DNA from: Candidatus Kaiserbacteria bacterium CG_4_10_14_0_2_um_filter_50_16
GTDB lineage: Bacteria > Patescibacteriota > Minisyncoccia > Phycocordibacterales > Phycocordibacteraceae
Assembly (NCBI GenBank): GCA_002793115.1
Contig: PFPP01000004.1
Coordinates: 1-14,770, forward strand
Length of the DNA: 14,770 nucleotides
Reading direction: 5' to 3'
Shown here: piece by piece, positions 10,889-14,770 of the stretch
Layout: every line of letters begins with the position of its first letter
Position numbering within the stretch: position 1 is the first letter of the stretch
The notes under the pieces: model-generated
The model's database searches: none
The model's input: the letters and a program-made list of their open reading frames with translations, nothing else
Told to the model about the DNA's origin: nothing
Made by a program: the position numbers and the translations under genes

Positions 10889-12358
10889 ATGGCGCGAGAA
10901 CCACGGCCGCCTGTCATCGCGGTGATGGGTCACATAGACCACGGTAAATCTTCGCTTTTGGATTACATCCGAAAAGCGAATATTGTTGCTGGCGAAGCTG
11001 GAGGCATTACCCAGCACGTCGCCGCTTACATCGCGCTTCACAATGGCCGGTCAGTCACCTTCCTCGATACTCCAGGCCACGAGGCCTTCAAGGCGCTGCG
11101 CGCGCGCGGCGCGGCGGCCGCAGATATCGCCATTCTCATCGTCGCGGCAGATGAAGGTGTGATGCCGCAAACGCTCGATGCGCTCGCCGCAATACAAGAA
11201 GCGCATATCCCCTACCTAGTCGCTATCACCAAAATCGACAAGAATAATGCCGATGTCGAGCATGCGAAAAACTCGCTTCTCGAACACGGGATATTCCTCG
11301 AAGGGATGGGTGGCGATGTCTCCTATGCGCTCACCTCTTCAAAAACGGGCGAGGGAATATCTGAGCTTCTCGATCTCGTTCTTTTGGTGGCGGATCTCGC
11401 AGACATTACTGCCGATCCAGCGGCACGTGCAACCGGTTTCGTGCTTGAATCGACACAAGATCCAAAACGCGGTGCCTCCGCGACGCTTATCGTGAAGGAC
11501 GGCGCGCTCGCGCTCGACGGATTCGTCGTCGCGGGCGACGCATACGCTCCCGTACGCTTCATAGAAGATTTCCGCGGCAAACGGATCGAACGCGCCGTAC
11601 CATCAGATCCGATACGTATCTCCGGGTTCAACAAATTACCTGCGGCTGGGTCTCTTTTCATCGTCGTGAAGAACAAAAAGGAAGCGGAATCTCTCGCAAA
11701 AAAGAATATTGAAGCATTCTCCGTTTCTTCGGAACGCAGTGCCATCGTCGAGGGTATGGCGGAACTTCCACTTGTCGTGAAAGCGGACGTTGCCGGTTCT
11801 GTTGATGCAATCATACACGAGCTTGGAAAGATTGCCAGCGAGCGCGCTGCCATTCGCATCGTCTCCTCGGGAGTCGGCTGTGTCTGCGAGACCGATGTGA
11901 AGACTGCGCGCGCTTCGGACGGAATTATCATCGCATTCAATGTCTCGACTGACGCTATCGCTAATGAGCTCGCACAGCGCGATAACATCACCATCCTTCC
12001 CTTCTCTATCATCTACGAACTTTCGGCGAAAGTCAGAGAGCTTCTCGAGGCATGCGCGCCTGCCACCACTTCTGAAAAAGAGCTTGGGCGCGCAATGGTA
12101 TTGAAGGCTTTTTCCTCGAGCGCTAGGAAGCATGTCCTCGGCGCGCGTTATATATCTGGTATTCTCACGGTCGGAAATCGCGTGAAAATACTACGGAAAG
12201 ATATCGAAATTGCACGTGGCAGTATAACGAATCTCCAGCAAGCGCGCGCGGATGTAAAGGAGATCAAGACCGAGGGCGACTTTGGTACTGAAATAGAAAT
12301 GCGCGAATATGCGATATATGGAGATATACTTGTAGCATTCACCGTTTCTGAATCATGA
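10889..12358 (+). CDS. infB: Translation initiation factor IF-2 (short form)
   Basis: IF-2 is a GTPase that places initiator fMet-tRNA on the 30S subunit and promotes subunit joining. The protein has 489 residues. G1 GHIDHGKS is at 14-21, with S for the usual T. The switch region GGITQHVAAY is at 38-47, G3 DTPGH at 60-64, G4 TKID at 114-117 (usual NKID) and G5 SSKTGEG at about 150-156. A beta-barrel domain II, the domain III region (about 290-390) and the C-terminal C2-like barrel that binds fMet-tRNA (about 400-489) follow. The G domain starts almost at residue 8, so the N-terminal IF2N extension of E. coli IF-2 (890 aa) is missing. The stop codon overlaps the rbfA start (ATGA), indicating coupled translation. 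Confidence 0.95.
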   Translation: MAREPRPPVIAVMGHIDHGKSSLLDYIRKANIVAGEAGGITQHVAAYIALHNGRSVTFLDTPGHEAFKALRARGAAAADIAILIVAADEGVMPQTLDALAAIQEAHIPYLVAITKIDKNNADVEHAKNSLLEHGIFLEGMGGDVSYALTSSKTGEGISELLDLVLLVADLADITADPAARATGFVLESTQDPKRGASATLIVKDGALALDGFVVAGDAYAPVRFIEDFRGKRIERAVPSDPIRISGFNKLPAAGSLFIVVKNKKEAESLAKKNIEAFSVSSERSAIVEGMAELPLVVKADVAGSVDAIIHELGKIASERAAIRIVSSGVGCVCETDVKTARASDGIIIAFNVSTDAIANELAQRDNITILPFSIIYELSAKVRELLEACAPATTSEKELGRAMVLKAFSSSARKHVLGARYISGILTVGNRVKILRKDIEIARGSITNLQQARADVKEIKTEGDFGTEIEMREYAIYGDILVAFTVSES

Positions 12359-12663
12359 ATTCTGACACTTCTGCTCGTAATCCTCAGCGGCACGACGATC
12401 GTGCTGTCGAAATTGTTGTGCGCGAGGCTGCGCGATTTATTGCACGCGAAGCCGACCACGAATCTCTCATTACCGTCATTAGGGCAGAGAGCGTGGCGCA
12501 TGGTGATCGTATGATGGTCTTCGTGAGTGTCTTCCCAATCGAGAAGGCGATCTCCGCGCTCGCTTTCCTCGAACGGAAACGTGAGGCATTCTCGAATTAT
12601 TTAAAAAAACACACTCGCATCCGTCTCCCGCGCATTGATTTCCTTCTTGATAACGGTGAATAA
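12355..12663 (+). CDS. rbfA: Ribosome-binding factor A
   Basis: RbfA is a small KH-fold protein that assists late 30S maturation and 16S 5'-end processing. The protein has 102 residues. LITVIRAESVAHGDRMMVFVSVFP corresponds to the L-x-x-V-T-V-T-x-V-x-x-S-x-D-L-x-x-A-x-V-Y-V-S-V core of the family, and the C-terminus RIRLPRIDFLLDNGE matches the typical R..P.L.F..D. Identity is low outside these blocks, but position directly after infB with a 4-bp overlap (the classic infB-rbfA arrangement) supports the call. The gene ends 5 bp before the convergent tRNA-Cys. Confidence 0.8.
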   Translation: MNSDTSARNPQRHDDRAVEIVVREAARFIAREADHESLITVIRAESVAHGDRMMVFVSVFPIEKAISALAFLERKREAFSNYLKKHTRIRLPRIDFLLDNGE

Positions 12664-12668
12664 TCGGG

Positions 12669-12740
12669 AGGCCCGGGCGGGAATTGAACCCGCGCATAGC
12701 GCTTTTGCAGAGCGCCGTGTTACCACTTCACCACCGGGCC
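12669..12740 (-). tRNA. tRNA-Cys (anticodon GCA)
   Basis: Read on the minus strand, acceptor GGCCCGG (12740-12734) pairs with CCGGGCC (12676-12670), and the discriminator is U, as expected for Cys. The anticodon loop contains GCA, closed by GGCGCT/AGCGCT-type pairing. The T-arm has GGTTCAATTCC. CCA is not encoded. Confidence 0.93.
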
Positions 12741-12748
12741 GTACTGCG

Positions 12749-12776
12749 AGCATAGCAGAGATGATACTATCTTCAA
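12749..12776 (-). promoter_or_regulatory. Promoter of tRNA-Cys
   Basis: On the minus strand TTGAAG (12776-12771) and TATGCT (12754-12749) are separated by 16 bp, with the tRNA 5' end 8 bp further on. The layout matches that at 9961-9988. Confidence 0.55.
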
Positions 12777-12797
12777 AAGAAGGCGGGAACATGATTT

Positions 12798-12886
12798 GCC
12801 GAGGTGGCGGAATGGTAGACGCACAGGACTTAAAATCCTGAGAAGGCCTAAAAACTTTCATGTGGGTTCGAGTCCCACTCTCGGCA
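12798..12886 (+). tRNA. tRNA-Leu (anticodon TAA)
   Basis: Acceptor GCCGAGG (12798-12804) pairs with TCTCGGC (12879-12885), and the discriminator is A. The anticodon stem CAGGA/TCCTG encloses CTTAAAA with anticodon TAA. A long variable arm pairs GAAGG with CTTTC. A36-A37 makes it a plausible MiaA substrate. CCA is not encoded. Confidence 0.95.
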
Positions 12887-12900
12887 CTAAAAAAACTTTG

Positions 12901-12973
12901 TGCGCCTACCTGGGCTCGAACCAGGGACCGTCTCCTTAAGAGGGAGCTGCTCTACCAACTGAGCTATAGGCGC
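12901..12973 (-). tRNA. tRNA-Lys (anticodon CTT)
   Basis: On the minus strand GCGCCTA (12973-12967) pairs with TAGGCGC (12908-12902), and the discriminator is A (12901). The D-arm AGCTCAGTTGGTAGAGC is canonical. The loop CTCTTAA gives anticodon CTT. The T-arm is GGTTCGAGCC. CCA is not encoded. Confidence 0.95.
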
Positions 12974-13057
12974 AAAGTAAAAGCACGTAGAGAAAAATAT
13001 AGCAGAACATAGTATGCTTTGGAAGTTGCCCTGCTTCGCTAAAGCTACGCAAGACAT

Positions 13058-13139
13058 GCTGGGGTGGCGAAATTGGTAGACGTACCAGATTTAGGATCTG
13101 GCGCCGAAAGGCATGGAGGTTCGAGTCCTCTCCCCAGCA
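13058..13139 (+). tRNA. tRNA-Leu (anticodon TAG)
   Basis: Acceptor GCTGGGG (13058-13064) pairs with CCCCAGC (13132-13138), and the discriminator is A. The anticodon stem CCAGA/TCTGG encloses TTTAGGA with anticodon TAG. A short class II variable arm (GCGCCGAAAGGCAT region) is present. CCA is not encoded (CCT follows). With CAA and TAA isoacceptors nearby, three Leu tRNAs lie in this window. Confidence 0.95.
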
Positions 13140-13141
13140 CC

Positions 13142-13169
13142 TTGACAAGTATGTGGTTTCGTGTATACT
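13142..13169 (+). promoter_or_regulatory. Strong promoter of the SPFH-like gene
   Basis: A perfect TTGACA (13142-13147) and TATACT (13164-13169) with a 16-bp spacer begin three bases after tRNA-Leu(TAG). The predicted start is near 13176, giving a leader of about 45 nt that ends in a strong Shine-Dalgarno (AAGGAGG, 13209-13215). Confidence 0.75.
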
Positions 13170-13220
13170 GGACTGCGGAAAGTAGTTTTTTGTCAAACAA
13201 CCTATAAAAAGGAGGGGGTC

Positions 13221-14498
13221 ATGGAGTACAAACTCTTGATAACCGCAAGTATGTTGATTGTGATTGCAATTTTAGTAATCGCTATCATACTGTTGTTGGC
13301 TAACCTTGGAGCATATTTTACAAAGATAGCTCAAGGTTCTACTGTCTTCATCAGTGTTGGCGAAAGCCTAAAAAAAATCTGGCCGAACGTCGGTGGTTAT
13401 AAGATGTCCAGTGCTCAAGACCTTGGGGGTCGGCACTGGCTCATCCCTGAGAAAGATGAAAAGGAGAGGATGAGGGCATTTTTCTACAGTTCTCTTCCTG
13501 GGACTGTATGGTTCCAGAAGTGGTTGTGGGGAACATTCGGTGTGAAGTTCATCAGCTGGTTCTGGCCTCACGTCAATGTCCACCGATTCGACATAAGAAA
13601 AGGTGGAAGAAGAAGAATCGAGGCACGAGCCGATGTAGGACCAGATGCTTTTCTTCGATCTCGTGTGATAGATTCACCTGAACCTACCATTGTTGATTCA
13701 CTTCTTTTCATTGTACCAAGACCGGTATATTTGGAAGGAGTGGAAATTGCAGGAGATAACTCGAGAATTAATCTTTTGCTTCTGCCAGTTTATCGGCAAG
13801 TGATTCCATCACTGCCAGTGTATTACCTCAAGGGAGATTTCTTCACACTGCTTGATGCTGCTATAGAAGCGACAGTAGTTGACTTCTTTGCCAGCTACCG
13901 TGTAGGTAAAAAACCTCTGACTTATGCTGGCTGGCTCAAGCTTACTAAAGCCGGAGAGGGATCACCATTAGAACAGCATCTTCATGGTTTCAATGTAAGC
14001 AAAGCATACCGCGATAATCTGGAAGGAAAAGGTGGGGCGGAAGAGTTGATTGCGTACATTGATGAACTAACCCATAGAAGACCGTCTGAAATATCCGGTG
14101 AAAATGTCTCTGGAATTATCCCGATTGGAATAGTTCCTCGTTTCGGGTTCGCTCTGGTAAGCTTCAGAATTGTTGAGTGGGAGGTTCACTCGAGCACTGT
14201 TGCTTTAGCTAAATCTCTCTTGGAAAAAGAAACGCAACGTCATACAGCAGAGGGCGTTCGCCAAAAAGCCCTCGGCGAAGGCGATGCTATCGAGACGCTG
14301 GCAGGTGCACAATCAAGTCGTTACCAAAAGCTTGTGAATGCACTTGTTGAAAAAAGAGTGACTCCTGATGCGGCGGCCTTGGTTATACAAACACAACTTA
14401 GGACAGAAAACATCAGAGATAGCAAAGTCACAACCTATGTTGAGGGTGGAGCTTCGGCGTCAGTGATGGTTTCTTCGTCTCCAAAAAAGGAGGATTGA
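13221..14498 (+). CDS. Membrane-anchored SPFH/band-7-like protein
   Basis: The protein has 425 residues from ATG 13221, chosen because AAGGAGG (13209-13215) lies five bases upstream. One N-terminal transmembrane helix (about 6-29) is followed by a long soluble region. Its C-terminal half has the SPFH signature: FGFALVSFRIVEWEVHSS, then the Ala/Glu/Gly-rich helix LLEKETQRHTAEGVRQKALGEGDA and ETLAGAQSSRYQKLV, as in stomatin/flotillin-like proteins that form ring or cage assemblies on membranes. The middle region (about 60-300) is not recognised and is unusually large for a simple stomatin. The strong Shine-Dalgarno and more mixed codon use differ from the rest of the window. It is followed after 3 bp by a second membrane protein, so the two form an operon. 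The exact function is unknown. Confidence 0.65.
   Translation: MEYKLLITASMLIVIAILVIAIILLLANLGAYFTKIAQGSTVFISVGESLKKIWPNVGGYKMSSAQDLGGRHWLIPEKDEKERMRAFFYSSLPGTVWFQKWLWGTFGVKFISWFWPHVNVHRFDIRKGGRRRIEARADVGPDAFLRSRVIDSPEPTIVDSLLFIVPRPVYLEGVEIAGDNSRINLLLLPVYRQVIPSLPVYYLKGDFFTLLDAAIEATVVDFFASYRVGKKPLTYAGWLKLTKAGEGSPLEQHLHGFNVSKAYRDNLEGKGGAEELIAYIDELTHRRPSEISGENVSGIIPIGIVPRFGFALVSFRIVEWEVHSSTVALAKSLLEKETQRHTAEGVRQKALGEGDAIETLAGAQSSRYQKLVNALVEKRVTPDAAALVIQTQLRTENIRDSKVTTYVEGGASASVMVSSSPKKED
14487..14493 (+). promoter_or_regulatory. Shine-Dalgarno of the last gene, inside the SPFH-like gene
   Basis: AAGGAGG ends 8 bases before the ATG at 14502 and overlaps the last codons of the SPFH-like gene. It fixes the start of the partial gene and supports translational linkage. 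Confidence 0.75.
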
Positions 14499-14501
14499 GT
14501 T

Positions 14502-14770
14502 ATGGAAACTCTATTATTCATTGTAGTTATATTCTTGTTTGCGATTGCTCTGCTACTTGCAGTAGCAAACGTACTCAAATCCAGGAAAAACAGAATTCCT
14601 CCCACTCCTCCTGGGGAAAAGAAATGGATTCTGGTCGTCGGAGTGGTTATTCTGATCGCCGCTCTTGGATTGTGGGGATTGTCGGGTACGATTGGTACCT
14701 CATCTATAAAGTCGCCATCTCTCAAGACGGTTGTGGAAGTCACGCAGAGCTACTGGTTGTGGCTTCTCTT
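14502..14770 (+). CDS. Unknown membrane protein, 3' end outside the window
   Basis: The open frame starts at ATG 14502 with a strong Shine-Dalgarno and runs past the window edge (89 codons visible). Two hydrophobic segments are clear: about residues 3-22 (METLLFIVVIFLFAIALLLA) and 43-65 (WILVVGVVILIAALGLWGLS), separated by a short basic, Pro-rich loop (KSRKNRIPPTPPGEKK). The following segment, TVVEVTQSYWLWLL, begins a further domain. I do not recognise the family. SPFH proteins often have a membrane partner encoded next to them, such as NfeD, but nothing here identifies it as NfeD. Confidence 0.7.
   Translation, partial: METLLFIVVIFLFAIALLLAVANVLKSRKNRIPPTPPGEKKWILVVGVVILIAALGLWGLSGTIGTSSIKSPSLKTVVEVTQSYWLWLL

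Noticed and set aside
14264..14287. Inverted repeat TTCGCC / GGCGAA in the SPFH-like gene
   Set aside because: Only 6-bp arms within an SPFH helix that looks normal, so it is likely chance.

Overview
The window looks like a chromosomal piece of a Candidate Phyla Radiation (Patescibacteria) bacterium, most likely a Parcubacteria lineage. This is inferred from family-level signs, not from any search. IF-2 has no N-terminal extension. The (p)ppGpp synthetase stops just after its TGS domain. A PaaX/Cas2-like regulator, a pilin-type membrane protein and a CPR-style cysteine desulfurase are present. Almost no start codon has a Shine-Dalgarno sequence. Genes are densely packed, with overlaps or gaps of about 5-40 bp.

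Layout. 1-360: AT-rich DNA with a decayed tyrosine recombinase and an imperfect palindrome. 361-1950 (+): long RelA/SpoT-type enzyme. 1968-2933 (-): parB, convergent with rel. 2972-3925 (+): tRNA-Leu(CAA), then miaA starting two bases after the encoded CCA. 3922-4887 (-): a fusion of a pilin-like membrane region and an M15-type zinc peptidase. 4962-5032 (+): tRNA-Trp. 9941-5075 (-): a probable operon of cysteine desulfurase, a membrane-anchored trypsin-like protein with a degenerate active site, the ClpB disaggregase and ribosomal protein L33. 9961-10122 (+): a promoter followed by a probable structured non-coding RNA. 10200-10782 (+): a PaaX-like regulator. 10889-12663 (+): infB and rbfA, overlapping by 4 bp. 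12669-13139: tRNA-Cys(-), Leu-UAA(+), Lys-CUU(-) and Leu-UAG(+). 13142-14770 (+): a strong promoter, an SPFH/band-7-like membrane protein and the start of a second membrane protein, both with strong Shine-Dalgarno sites unlike the rest of the window.

The core content is translation and tRNA biology (infB, rbfA, rpmG, miaA, five tRNAs), stringent response, proteostasis (clpB), sulfur transfer and chromosome segregation.

The strongest unusual signals are four. (1) Palindromic elements lie in frame inside clpB, nifS and miaA; at least two coincide with extra peptide segments absent from textbook homologues, recalling Rickettsia palindromic elements. (2) Two copies of a 38-bp dyad-symmetric promoter box flank the PaaX-like gene, one over its own promoter and one upstream of infB, suggesting that the regulator controls itself and translation initiation. 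(3) An unassigned structured RNA lies between nifS and the regulator. (4) Several -10 boxes sit 6-8 bases before the start codon, which predicts leaderless mRNAs.
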